DNA of 64,000 nt from positions 901,001-965,000 of the forward strand of contig JAFMOC010000093.1 in assembly GCA_019802505.1 (NCBI GenBank), read 5' to 3'. The notes beneath the pieces were generated by a model that had not been told where the DNA came from, ran no database searches, and was given only the letters and a program-made list of their open reading frames with translations. The stretch is from Corydoras sp. C115 (Eukaryota > Chordata > Actinopteri > Siluriformes > Callichthyidae). Position 1 is the stretch's first letter. Each line of letters starts with the position of its first letter. Shown in pieces: positions 49,306 to 62,031 of the stretch. Position numbers and translations under genes: made by a program.

Positions 49306-51551
49306 GTAATGTCTAAAGACTTTGTCACTGCAGTGAGGTAGCTGTGATGCGTTTAATGCACGTGACGCCACCTGATGATCACACCTGAGCGCCATAAATC
49401 ACGTGACGCAGCCTCTGAAGTGCATCACCTGAGGTGTTTCTGTTGTTTATTTAACATAAAAGACGTGAGTATCGTATCTTAAAGTTATTTTTTGTCTGAT
49501 AATATTTCAAATCACGGTATGATGTTGTGTGAAGTTCTGTTTTAAATTAAGTAGAATTTGCTGAGTGTAAGAAAAATAAAATGACACCAGTGACCTTAAT
49601 GGCTTAATTACTGTAACTATTTTAAATTATTTATTTTAGCATTATAAGTTCAATGTGGTTTATTAAGCTCGTACATATAAAGTAGCTATTGGCTGTCCTG
49701 GAAGTCGCTGCTAGACGTCATCGCCTAATTTGCATAATGACTGATTTGCATGTATTTGAAGCCTTAGATTTAAAGAATAGCGTGGGAGAGAATAGTGTTA
49801 AACTATAATAGAGTTACAAACACCTGAAATGTGGCAAAACTCTACTGCAAAATTCTCTATTGTCTACAGAGTAATGGAACGTTTCCAACAACTTTGTAGA
49901 GGTGGTTGTCATAGTGATAAATCTAAAGGAACCTCACTTGGAACTTATTAGTGTTAGTGTTCAGACGAAGCTCAGATTGAGGTACAGCAGACTCTTCTAA
50001 ATTGTCTGAAGATCATTTGAGATTCCACAAACAAGTTCAGGTAAAAGAAATGTGTCTTAATACTGAAATGTTAGACATTTTACTAACATATAATGTTGGT
50101 TTAAATATGTAGGCAGTGTTGGGCCAGCAACTTAAGCTTAAAAATGCTCAGTATGCTAGAATACCAGTCCAGCCCTGACACTGAAGAGAATTTTCCCATG
50201 GTGGGACCAGTAGAGGCATATCTTATTTTATCAATCCAATCTTATCTTAAAATTGATAGCATTATTAATTCAATGTACTTTATAAAGTTCTTACAATAAA
50301 CCCAACATCTGCTCCAATGTTTGGTTTGACACTTTCTATTTTTCTATTCTATTTTCTATCACAGTCTATTTTCCTTACACTTAAGCTTTAATCTTAATAA
50401 TTAACTTCAGGAATGTCACTTGAAGGCACATATTTAGCTGAATTTTAGGCCGTGTTAATAACAAACCTTTTAAAAATCCTGTATCTATGCATTTTTAAAA
50501 AAAAGGTTTTAGCCATGTATTTTGGGAAACTGTATGTTTCCAAACTTGTCTGGAACAGGTTTGGAACAGTTTGAAAAACAGGTTCTTTTCTGATCCGGTC
50601 TGCCTGCCTGTGGTTGAGTGAGTTTGGTGTGAAGGAACTTGACTGGCCCATGAGCTTAACCTCATATTTATTTAAAACCCTAACTAGATATGAATAACTA
50701 GAACTAAGTATTAGTCCCAATATTTTTGTCCACATTTGTAAATGTTTTATTGTTTTTGTTAAGTCATCTGCAATTTTGCAACCATAGTATTTAAATTATA
50801 AATTTTTATAACAGGTTATTTACATTAAGCTATAAATCATTTAGTACTAATTAAATGCTCCATTAGAGACAACAGACAAGTCTTTTTTCAGATTACTTTG
50901 TTCATATGAAATGTGTATAGATTTTTATGCGAAAGTTCATTTGAGGCAGCCCTCCAAGTTTCCACACCAGTGTTGTAATGATGAACTTTGTCCTTTTGCC
51001 GCCTGACACCAGTGATGCTGACGTGGGTTACAGAACTGCTGCCAGTTCACTCGCAATTTTCATGGTTCAATTACTAAATTATTTTTAAGTTATAGTGTTT
51101 TATTAGATAATTTAGTGACCAATTCTACAGCATGATAGATGGCAGCAGAGAGTTGTGTGTATTGTTCATGTACAAATTATGTTTTGAGTCTGTTTAATGA
51201 ACGTTTTGCTTAATCCTGTTGTCCTTGAAAGGAAATGAGAATTTGGTGAGCAGATTTAGGTAAAAGGCGAAGGTTTTGCCACTACAATGCACTGTCCCAG
51301 CTTTCAGTTTGATGCTTTCATCATGCTTTAGCTTCTGCCCTATCATTGGTTCACTGTGCAGACTTTTAGTATTGCAACATGCTGACATAAAGGCTACAAA
51401 TGGAGGCATAAAAACCTGTGGGTCGAGCATTTAAAAGCTAATTACTCATTAAACCCCATTTACACACTGCAAATACTGAAGTTCTGGATTATCACTTAGT
51501 TTTTTTCTTTATTCACATTATTTTAGGATTTTTCCTAAGTCATAGACAACA

Positions 51552-54500
51552 ATGGACCACAATGAAGAGAGGTATGCACTTCCTAATAATAGCTTGTTTT
51601 GCTTGTACGCATATTAAATTCCATGTCTTTGTTTCTGAGTGAACACTGCTGATCATGTTACTTCATTTTCTTTCATTAGTTTTACAGACATTTCTAGAAT
51701 TCAAGAAAACCAGGCACCCCGGGACACCAGGCCACAAACAAATGGCAGCTGTTTGAACTCTTTATCTGAAGAGGAGAGCTTGGGTTCTTTGAGCCACAAA
51801 CTACAAGAAGTCAGTTTAGCAGATTACTCTGAAGTTTTAGAGGAAGGGAACGCCAGCATGTCTGAATTTGGAACTTCGGATGAGGAGGCATTTCTCAAGA
51901 ACTCTGGGAAATTTGCTTCAGATACAACTATAAAAGGGAACGCTGAAGATGCAGGTGGGTGTTTATTAATAGAACAGGTTAGCTCTCTCAATTTATTTGA
52001 ATATAAAATGATACATGTTGATGTAATGCTCATGCATGCTGCTATTATTTAATATATACATAATTAGTTAACACTTACCAGTTACAAGGTACCTCTATGT
52101 AAGGTATCAGTATGTAGCAATCAGGTTATAAATACAAAAAAATACATTCAGGTTTACGAGAAAAAAAAAAAAAGTTTTGACCAGCCTATTACTGTCAAGA
52201 ACACTGTTCTCTTTTCTATTATCTTATTGGTGGTTCAGAGATTAAATAACCTTACCGTAACCTGAGCTACTGCATTTCTTTATCTTACCCTCTGCTCTTC
52301 AGAGCTGCAAGAAAACTGACTTCTTTCTAATAGTGTCTTTTAAAAACCAAACTAATTATGCCAACATGCTGTCCTTTATGTCCCGATGCCACTGTGGTTG
52401 ACTCCATCCCATTGACTGATGACGTGCTTTTGGCTCCTGCAGAGCAATATTGGAGCTCATCAAGAGAAAAACCAGTAAAGCTGCGAATGACAGAATATGG
52501 TCCAGGGTCCGAGACTCCTCTTACCATCCACCAGATGTTCCAGGAAACAGTGGACAGGTTTGGAGATTACCCGGCCCTCCGTTCAAAGGAAAATGGAGTT
52601 TGGGTCACACTAACTTTTAAGGAGTATCAGCAGCAATGCCGAAGTGCAGCTAAGAGCTTTTTAAAGGTATGCGTCTTAAAACCTCTGACTTTCTTTACTC
52701 TTATTCCCTTTGTGTGATCTATGGGTTTTTTTTTTGGAAATCTTGCTCATAATTGTTGCAACTTCTCAACTCTGTCAAGTCTATTGCTCTGCATATGCAT
52801 TGTTATATTTTTATGTCTTTGTAATTAATACCATGTGTGTTGCCCATTCCTGAAAGTGAAGGTTTTACCATTTATTTAGCACATTTTGTTTGTTGCATTA
52901 TTATAGTGTCATCTTAAGGGACAATTTTTTATCAGTGTTTATGATTCTCTTAGTAATGTTAGTCAAGTTTTATTAAAAAAAAAGCAGTGATTCATAGTCA
53001 ATGTGTACCCAATGTAAGACACTGGAATAAACTATGATTTGTTAATTGGCTGTAATAAAGATCATGGAGTGTTTATGTGGAAACTGATTAACTGATTATC
53101 CCGGAGGATATTTTTATATATAGGTATCTCTTTCTCCCTTTGTGTGCAACGTGTGTTTAGTTGGGGCTGAAGCGCTACCATGGTGTTGGAATTCTGGGAT
53201 TTAATTCTCCTGAGTGGTTTATTGCATACATTGGCTGTATCATGGCAGGGTACCACACTTGTCCTTACTCTACTTTTTAAATACTATTAATTTTAACCTT
53301 TTATTTAATCTTAATCTAACTTTTAAAATGGTTATTGCTTTTATTGTTGTTTTTAGAGGCCTTTCTACTGGAATCTACACCACCAACTCTCCAGAAGCCT
53401 GCAAGTACGTGGCTGATAACTGTGAAGCTAATGTTCTGGTCGTTGAAAATGACAAACAACTTGCAAAAATCCTTAAGGTATTGACCTTATGCACACATCT
53501 CAAGCGCATTCACTTAAAATACCAACTTAGAACATAAAGTCTTGCAAACTACCCTTGGTTAACCTAGTAAATGGCTTTCTTTTTCTCAGGTTAAAGACCA
53601 GCTACCACATCTGAAAGCCATTGTTCAATATAAGGGGGAACTTCAGACTAAATTGGAATATTTATATACGGTAGGCCTGAACATTTAACGAACATGTAGT
53701 TCCATTCCAGACATGTCAGATTTCTAGATGTGTTTAATTAAGCGTAAATAACATAATGCAGCATGGGGTTTGTCACACTGAATGTAGTGAATTTGTGAAA
53801 TTTAACATATTTAAAAAAAAAAAAAAAAAAAAAACTTTTGCTTAATATTCTTTCAGTGGGATGAATTTATGAAGGTTGGGGATGAGATTCCTGATGACCA
53901 ACTTGACTCAGTAATTAAGAGTCAAAAGGCTAATGAATGCTGCGTGCTGATTTACACCTCAGGGACCACTGGTAACCCTAAAGGAGTCATGCTCAGTCAT
54001 GACAATGTAAGTAAAAATTTTTACCTCATTTTCAATAAAAGAGTGAGAATGTTAATTAAACATGACAGTAATACAGTCAATGCTGATAAATATTAGTTAA
54101 TATGAGTAAGTTAATAGTGATGTAATTGCTTACCTATATGCTTACCAGCTCACATGGATTTCAAGAGCCACAGGCGATATGCTCGGTCTAGCGATGGGAG
54201 AGGATTGTTCCGTGAGTTATCTCCCTCTTAGTCACATAGCAGCCCAGGTCAATGACATGTGGATCGGTATGAAATTTGCTGCTACTCTCTACTTTGCTGA
54301 ACCAGATGCATTAAAGGTAAGCTTTATCTAATAAATGTATTAATTGAATTATGTGGTTATGTCGGAATCCCGACCTCAATCCCACTGAAGACTTAGATTA
54401 ACTACATTGTGAATTTAGCCTTCTTCTTTAACGTGAATGTCATGAAAAGCTCTTGTAGGTTTATAAATAATTATTCTTTCTTTAAATTTAAATTTTCCAC

Positions 54501-57264
54501 ATACATGACAAACGAATTCTCAAAGCAATAACAACTGCGATGACAGCTAGCACAGCAACTGCATGTTTGAAAAGAGGTTTATTTTAATATGCTGAATTCA
54601 TTTCAGACTCTCAAGCTTATTACAGTTATTTTTATGACCAAATTTAATGACACCTGGGTTGAATTTAATATACCTACAGGGTTCTTTGGCAAACACTTTG
54701 AGAGAAGTTCACCCGACAACCTTCTTAGGAGTTCCACGCGTGTGGGAGAAAATGCAAGAAGCAATGAAATCCATTGGTGCAAAGTCTACAGGCATTAAGA
54801 AAAAAATTGCTGATTGGGCCAAGGGTGTAGGACTTCGGGCTAGTTACAATAACATTAACAGGTATGTTTTGTTTTTTATCTTTTTTCTTTTAGAAGATAA
54901 GATTTTCTTGAAGTTTGGTGGAGAAATCTGTTGTGATTGTTTTTTTCTTCAGTGATCCGTCTGTCCCCTGGGGTTTTACAATGGCCAATATAGTAGTTTT
55001 CAAAAAGGTTCGTGCTGCTATTGGCCTCGATCAGTGCAGAATGTGCTTTACTGGGGCTGCACCAATTACCAAAGACACACTGGAATACTTCATGAGTCTG
55101 CACATCCCCATCTATGAGCTTTTTGGCATGAGCGAGTGCACTGGTCCTCATACCCTGTCTTTTCCCAACAACCATAAAGTTATGAGGTCAGCATTTGGTT
55201 TATATATTATATTTCTTGTCCACAGTAAAAAAAAAAAAAAGAGTTGCTTGTGTTTCTGAACGTATAATAAACTATGTTTATTGCAAAATAGAATCCAAAT
55301 AGCTGTACTTGAATTATACCCAACATTATTAGAAATATTTCAGCATTATACAGACAAAATGAAAACTTGCACATAAATTGATTGGTTAATTAACTGTATT
55401 TACATTTTTCATATTTACATATCACATTTTTTCCCACAGCTGCGGTAAGACAATCACTGGCTGCAGAACAAAACTGATCTCGCCAGACGCAGATGGCAAT
55501 GGGGAGCTGTGTATTTGGGGCCGCCATGTCTTCATGGGCTACTTAAATATGCCGGAAAAGACTGAGGAAGCCCTGGATGCTGATGGGTGGCTTCATTCAG
55601 GAGATCTTGCAAAGCATGACCAAAACAACTTTTTGTATATTTCAGGCAGAATAAAAGGTGAATGTGGTTAAACTAAATACAAGAACAACTGTGTAGTTAT
55701 CAGGCAATGTTAATGAGTTACTTTGTATTATTGTGTTTTTTTATATAAATAAATATAAAATAATGACTGACAATTGATTTTATACAGAACTCATCATAAC
55801 TGCTGGCGGAGAAAACATTCCTCCAGTACCAATTGAGGATGCAATTAAGGAACAAATCCCCATCATTAGCAATGCCATGTTGATTGGAGACCAAAGGAAA
55901 TTCCTCTCCATGCTTCTGACTCTAAAAGTAAGTCATTTTTAAACAGTTTTTGATAGTGGGGTTATAATTATAAAGTATAAGTTTATCTTAGCCCAGCGAT
56001 AGATTGGCGCCCTGTCCTGGGTGTATCTGCCCAGCGCCCCTAGACGTTCTCCCCTGGATGGGCATGGGGAACCCCACCGCGACCCTAATAGAGGATAAAG
56101 CGGGAGATAATGGATGGATGGATTAAGTTTATCTTAAAGTGCTAATATGACAAATTGTTTAAGTTTCCTTAAAACATCATAATTCAAAATAATAAATATT
56201 GCAATATTTAATATTACCAGTGTATGGTTGATGACAATGGAGAGCCTTTGGATGAGCTGACCCCACTAGCAGTGAACTTCTGCAGGCGGCATGGTGTCGA
56301 TAGCAGCAAAGTCTCAGAGATCATACAAAACAAGGAGCCTGCTATTTACAAAGTCATTCAGGAGGGTGTGGACAGGGTCAATGCCAACGCTACATCCAAT
56401 GCTCAAAAAGTCCAGAAGTGGACAATTCTTTCTCGGGACTTCTCCATATCTGGTGGAGAGCTTGGTAAGACTTTTAACATTCATCATATGTGACCCTGAT
56501 TATGCTGTGAACTTATGGTTCAGATATGTTGTTTGTAAAAGATATTATATTTTCTTTTAACAATATTATTTTCATTGTTTTGTTGCTTAGAAGCAGACAT
56601 GCCACAAATTAACTATTTTCTCCCAGGGTTTTTTAAATGGTAAATGATTTTGGAAAGAGTTTTTAAATGATTGTTTGTTTTTTAGTTTTAAATATTAGCA
56701 TTTAATTCCTGTTATTATCAGCATATGTAGCTACTATGAAGCCATTACCTGACATTTAAATTGATATGTTCACTCGCACCTTGTAATCAATACTGGGTTG
56801 AACCTCCTGTTTTTTTTTAATAGAGCTTCAAATTTCACTGTATTGTGCATTCTTAAATGTTTTTTTTTGTTAAACACCATTGAATGGTTTCTGAGTTAGC
56901 AAAGACTTTTTGTTTAATATAGTCTGGTCCTTTTCAACTGACCTCTTTTATAATTTCCATACACTAATCTCACATATCTCCACAAACTGTTCTATTTATT
57001 ACTGAATATTACCAATCTTAAAACAATTTTTGGACCTTAGTCATGCTACAGTCAAAATTATTTTATGCAATAACTCTTTACCTAATCATACACCAAAAGT
57101 TAATTTTATAAATTATACATATTACTTGTCATATTGTATATTTTGTTTAATAACCCAGACTTTTATATTATTTTATTTGCCCAGGTCCTACAATGAAGCT
57201 TAAAAGGCCGGTTGTAATGAAAATGTACAAGGAAGAAATTGACAAGTTTTATGAAGGACCATAA
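51552..57264 (+). CDS. acsbg2: ACSBG2, bubblegum-family very-long-chain acyl-CoA synthetase
   Basis: Activates long and very long fatty acids to acyl-CoA via an acyl-AMP. Exons are 51552-51571, 51680-51954 (or to 51977), 52334-52666, 53161-53249, 53357-53477, 53590-53670, 53857-54006, 54149-54316, 54680-54861, 54953-55186, 55440-55657, 55788-55927, 56221-56464 and 57185-57264 (stop TAA). From 52334 on every phase fits. The AMP-binding P-loop is YTSGTTGNPKG in the seventh exon. Further motifs are SYLPLSHIAAQ, YELFGMSECTGPH, GWLHSGDL, then RIKELIITAGGENIPP and DFSISGGELGPTMKLKR. GVGILGFNSPEWF and SQKANECCVLIYTSG fit ACSBG2 better than ACSBG1. The N-terminus has a Ser/Glu-rich extension. The second-to-third exon join is ambiguous: phase 0 needs the donor after 51977, or else exon 3 starts at 52443. 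Poly(A) signal AATAAA at 57794-57799. About 785 residues. Confidence 0.93.
55991..56123 (+). mobile_element. 5'-truncated SINE in an acsbg2 intron
   Basis: Only the 3' third is present (from GCCCAGCGATAGATTGGCGC to the GGAT tail). The 13-base duplication TAAGTTTATCTTA (55978-55990 and 56124-56136) is perfect, marking a truncated insertion that is probably young. Confidence 0.9.
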
Positions 57265-59210
57265 CTTCATAATGGGATGTTTTTCTCACTCCACCATCCA
57301 CACAGCTCAATTTATGATTTTTTTAAAGTTAAGCTTTAATGTTTGTAAATAACATTTTTGTATATGATATATTTCATCACAGTCAAACATAAATCATCCT
57401 GCAACATTCTTGGGATACTTCTATCCAAACTGCTATTTATCTGATTTGTACTCACACAGTATGCTTTTTTCATATTGTATTTATTAATTCTAAGTGATCA
57501 CAGATACTTTTACTTGCTATATAAGTGTAGGTGGAGTATTTTTTTACAATTTAAGCTTTTTTATGTAATACTCAATCCATGAAGATAAAAATCACCATGT
57601 TTTAAAAAGGTAAACGTTTTGCAGGCAGTATAATGAAAACTTAACCTCTGGCTCCGGCATGAAGACAGGTTTGAAGACAGTTTTAACAATATATTTATTG
57701 TTTGAGAGCATGTTGCAAAATGAACATTATAATTACAAGAGGATTTCTAAATTAAAGAAATTTGATCGACTGTCTTTTGTTATGTCAGGTGTAAATAAAA
57801 TGTCACTGTGAGTATTTTTGTCCTCTCCTGTTTTAATCTCTGAAGTAACTTTCTTTTCTGTTTGTTCAGTTGTATCACAGAAACCAGATCAGATTGCGCT
57901 GTTAGAATTGCACTGCTTACATTACATTGTTAAACCTGTTTCAGGTCTGGTGTCCTACAACAAAAGAGATTAAAATCTGGTTTGAATTTTGAATATTTCA
58001 ATGTTTTGCATTTTTAAGTGCCAATATTTAACTGAAATTTATGGTGAAATTTAAAACTATTAGAACAGAACAATATTTGCATATTGAACTGTATAACATG
58101 ATTCGTGGTTTTCAATTTTGGCAACTAGAAGAACATGAGGAAATAGTTCAGCCACTCTTGAGCAATTTGAAGTTTCACAAGAGGAGTTAGTCGCAAAATA
58201 TCCTCTTTCCCAACAGGCATGTTGGTGGATGGCATAATTTTTAACATGTTTGCCTCCAGTTAGAAGGACAAAATTCTATCTGATAAGAATCTACAGTACT
58301 GAAGCAGGCAATGGTACGGTCTGTTTCACAAGCAGCCATGCCCTGTGGCTTCAGAGAGGTATCACAGCCTTGTTATTTTTGATTAAATGAACAATACTTA
58401 AATGATTTATTATTATTATTCCAGTTGTAGTCTAATATGTAGGTAATTCAATCTGACACCAGAGCTCTGTTCTGTGTACTTTTTTGCATGAAATCTTTTT
58501 TGGTGTTTTTAAAATCCAGCTGTCATTTTTTTATTTATTTCACATCATCAATACATATAGATTGATGTGGTATTTATTAGCAATGATATCAGGCAAATAC
58601 AATAGGTGTAAATTATTCTAAGATCTTATGATAACTTGCCACACTTCTCGTGATGTATACAAATATGTGGAAACATTTTCGTCATTTGGCAACCAAGAAT
58701 GTTTATAGTTGTAGTTCTCATTACCGGAATGTCAGCGGACAGATTGTGACGTGCTGTGAATCAGTATTATGACTCTTCTTGCAACATATATGACAGTGAG
58801 ACACAAATGTATTTACGTACGTACACGTACATGTATTACGTACACATTCACACTTGGAGGCAATTTAGGATTTGTAGATTACCATCTTGTATGTTTTAGA
58901 GGAAGTGATTTCAGACATGGGGAGAACCTGTAAACTACACACAAAAAAAAAAACCTTCATCCAGCCATGTAATTAAAACCACAAGTAATTGTACACTGTC
59001 CAATTAATACACACCATTTACAAACATGATATTTATTTGTATTAAACACAAAAGCTTATTAAAATAAAATGTCAAATTGCTAAATATAAAATGTTACTTT
59101 ATTTTATCTTTTTAAATGTACTTCATCCCTGTAATATATTTACAGAGTTTGAAAACATCCCTTATTATGTCCATGTATTTCTTGTCCCATGTGTTAATTA
59201 CACTTGGATA
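57265..59210. other. Convergent intergenic region between acsbg2 and the lectin gene
   Basis: acsbg2 3' UTR to about 57.8 kb. A SINE-like relic at about 58845-58945 (GGAGGCAATTTAGG, ATGGGGAGAACCTGTAAACT) and a TACGTACG-rich spot near 58815-58850 follow. Minus-strand poly(A) signals for the lectin lie near 59098 and 59032. No further gene seen. Confidence 0.5.
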
Positions 59211-62031
59211 TCATTCCCGGATTGGTTTCTCGCAGATCCAGTAGTACAGCTTTGTGCATGTTTTATCATTCCACCTGCTCTCTGGTTTTGCTTCATTTAC
59301 AACACAGTCTTGATTCCGTCCCCAGGCTCCGTTATTGGGCTGATCATTCTGCCAGTTCCTGTGAAAGCACAGATAGCTCATCGTTTGGTAAGTCTTAGAG
59401 TTTATGGTATGTGTGTCAAAGACAAAATGAAAAGCCTTTTAACAGATCTTAATGAACAACAATTACTTTAATTTTAACAGCTTAAATGACCAAAAACATC
59501 AGCAAAATTTTATACCATAAAAAATGTCACTGTAATGATTTTATATATATATATATACTCCTTATTTCTACACTTATTTTGTTAGTTTTACAGACAATAT
59601 TAAAGCAAATGTAGTTTTACAATCACATCCTGTCATCCAACTGTTTCTTTACATGCATTGTTACTCCCCTCTCCCCTGATCCATTATAATCAGGGCCACT
59701 ACAGAGCTGGTATTATTGGCAGTTAAATAATTTTCAGTATTGTAGTGACCCGTGCTGGTGTGCGTTATGCTGTTTTAATTGAATTTTCCAGAAAGTGGGA
59801 CTAAAAATGTTCACTTATTGTATTATTCAAATGTTCAATTCCAGCAGAACTACTGTGTCTGTTCTATTCAAATCAGTGCAATGCACACTTACACACTACC
59901 ATCGTTTATTGGCACCCTAATGCTGAAAGTCAACCCCACCCAAATAATTCCTGCTTAATACTAGTTTATTGTATCTCACCAACTAAAAAACAAAGTAAAT
60001 GTAGACCACAAGACAAAATAGATGTTTACACACTGGCCTTATGGTTTGTGAAATTTAATTGTTACACTATAAACTCCCCCAAAAGAATGATAAATTTACT
60101 GTATGTTCTACACCAGTGATGTCTTACCCAATGGTTAGTGATGTGCCATCCACCCATTTCCAGACCCCTTCTGTCTCAATGTCACCCAGACCAATCCAAA
60201 TTTCTCTATCACTTTTCAACGAATCAATAAATTCCTGTTGAGCATTGAAACTTCAGTTTTAAATAACTTACAGATGTTCCATATTTAATTTCTAAACATT
60301 CAATTTCTACTATCTTACTTGAACTTCTGGTCTTTTGATAGTCACCAGGTCTGCTCCTCTTCGTAAACAGTCCCACCTACTTTCACTCCAGGTCTTCGTC
60401 TCATTTGAGATGTGATACATTTTGGAATCAAAACACCTCCATCCTTGTTTTTTTCCAGCTGGTACATACCAAAACATTTAATTACATTTTTTTTTAAATA
60501 GATGTTACAAAATGATATATGAGAAGATTTCACTTGCCATCATCACATTTTTCTATTTCCTCTCGTAGTTCTTCATGCATGATATATATTCTTTTTCGTT
60601 CTTTGGCGAAATTTATACACATTACTACAATTGCAACAAACAGCAGGACACACAGCAGCGTCAGACACAAAATAACTAGTCTGTAGGTCCTTTTTTCTTT
60701 TCCAAAATCTTAAAAACAAAGAAAATAAATAATTGAGAAACTTATAGACACATATAGACATTTTCCAATAACATGTTTAATTAAAAAAAAAAAAAAAAAG
60801 AAGTTTTATGTCTCTTAATGTCTCTTTAAGAAAACATGCTGTTGGTTCTTATGGATATAACTGTGTGTCATGTCTGAAAAAACTACTAAAGATTTTTTTT
60901 TTTTTCCATTTAGTCCTCTGACTATAAACTGTAATAAAACTTAATCATGTTTGGATAAAAGTCATTCATGTATATGTATCCATCCAGATGGATTTATGTA
61001 TTCATCTGCTGAATGTTCAACATGATGTAGCCCATCTGAATCAAGGTCTGATGTATTGATTTTACAAACTGCACTGGTATAACTTTTTGGTAACATCAGT
61101 TAAACCTTCATGAGTCTAACAAACATCACCATCCTGGATACAAGAAGTCAGTACTAGCAGCAGGTTGTGAGCCTTGAACTATCAATCTGAAGATTGTGGG
61201 TTTAAATCCCAAGTCTACTAAAGTTACCAATGTGGAAGTTACCCTGTTTTCTGACCCAAACCATCAAGTTGGGACATATGTAGGTCACTTTGTATGAATG
61301 CGTCACCTACATATCATAATGTGCTGAATGACGTAATCCAGCACCTGTTGAGTTTTAATTTTACATTCTGATGACTAACAAAGAATTAGAGAAGGAAGTG
61401 AAAAACAGTAGATGATGGTACATTTACACAACTATTGTACTAAAGTGCTTAAGAACTACTTCCACTTTTTATATTTTCATTTTGGAATAAATTCTATTTA
61501 AATTCCTAAAAATATACATGTGTGATACATTTGTTACAGCTTGTATTTACCAGTTACGTTAAGACATTACATTAATATATATACATACATACATACTGTA
61601 CCTACATACATACTGTACATACATACATATATATGTGTGTATGTACAGTATGTATCTATGTACAGTATATATATATGCACATATGTGCACAACTTTTAAA
61701 CCAAATAAATAAATAAGGGTTTTTTTTCCATCTAAACTTTTCATGTGGTTTTATTTCTTTAAATGCCAAAACAATCTATTATTTTACCTTAAATGTACAA
61801 TCTTTTCATTATAAAATTTTTCTGGTGCCACTGTATATAAATACATACTGGTGAAAAAGTCCATAAATGTTAACAAATTAAAGTCTTTTGTTAGCAAATG
61901 ATATTTACTCTACCTGAGTTTACAGATAGTAGGTTGTTATTTCTGTGTTGATTCATGTCTTCATATATTCCACTGCTGTCCAGCTTGCCATCGGCAATGC
62001 GTAATGAATTTAGTGTTGTCTGCTTATTCAT
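59211..62031 (-). CDS. Type II membrane C-type lectin receptor
   Basis: Probably an immune cell-surface lectin of the CD209/CLEC4 or fish ILLR kind. Minus-strand exons are 61914-62031 (ATG 62031-62029), 60547-60708, 60319-60458, 60128-60234 and 59211-59358 (stop TGA), giving about 224 residues. The cytoplasmic tail (39 residues) has a single tyrosine in SSGIYEDM, not a canonical ITIM. One transmembrane helix, residues about 50-71 (LVILCLTLLCVLLFVAIVVM), follows an Arg/Lys-rich stop. The lectin domain runs from GWRCFDSKMYHIS through SRWDCLRRGADLVTI and IWIGLGDIETEGVWKWVDG to WNDKTCTKLYYWICEK. The calcium/sugar site reads QPN where mannose lectins have EPN and galactose lectins QPD; WND is kept. 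The donor after the membrane exon is uncertain: AAT then GTGATG (used here) or a GC donor at 60537-60536 adding three residues. Exact orthologue unknown. Confidence 0.85.
61143..61325 (+). mobile_element. Old tRNA-derived SINE of a second family
   Basis: Contains GTGAGCCTTGAACTATCAAT and a B-box-like GTGGGTTTAAATCCCA, then AAAGTTACCAATG and the tail phrase ATGTAGGTCACTTTGTATGA. This is a decayed match to the common fish tRNA-SINE ending in a GTCGCTTTGGAT-type tail. It lies in the first intron of the lectin gene. Confidence 0.5.
61559..61680. repeat. TACA/TATG simple repeat
   Basis: Interrupted ATAC, TGTA and TATA tracts in the first lectin intron; a 61-codon minus frame over it is low complexity. 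Confidence 0.8.

Larger units (their letters stand above)
47763..51551. other. Intergenic region between hint2 and acsbg2
   Basis: Contains a SINE head stub at 48050-48108, the SINE at 48884-49230 with its 75-base flanking duplication, and presumably the acsbg2 promoter. A possible non-coding first exon of acsbg2 ends at a good donor (AGAC then GTGAGT) near 49464. The rest is AT-rich and unannotated. Confidence 0.5.
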
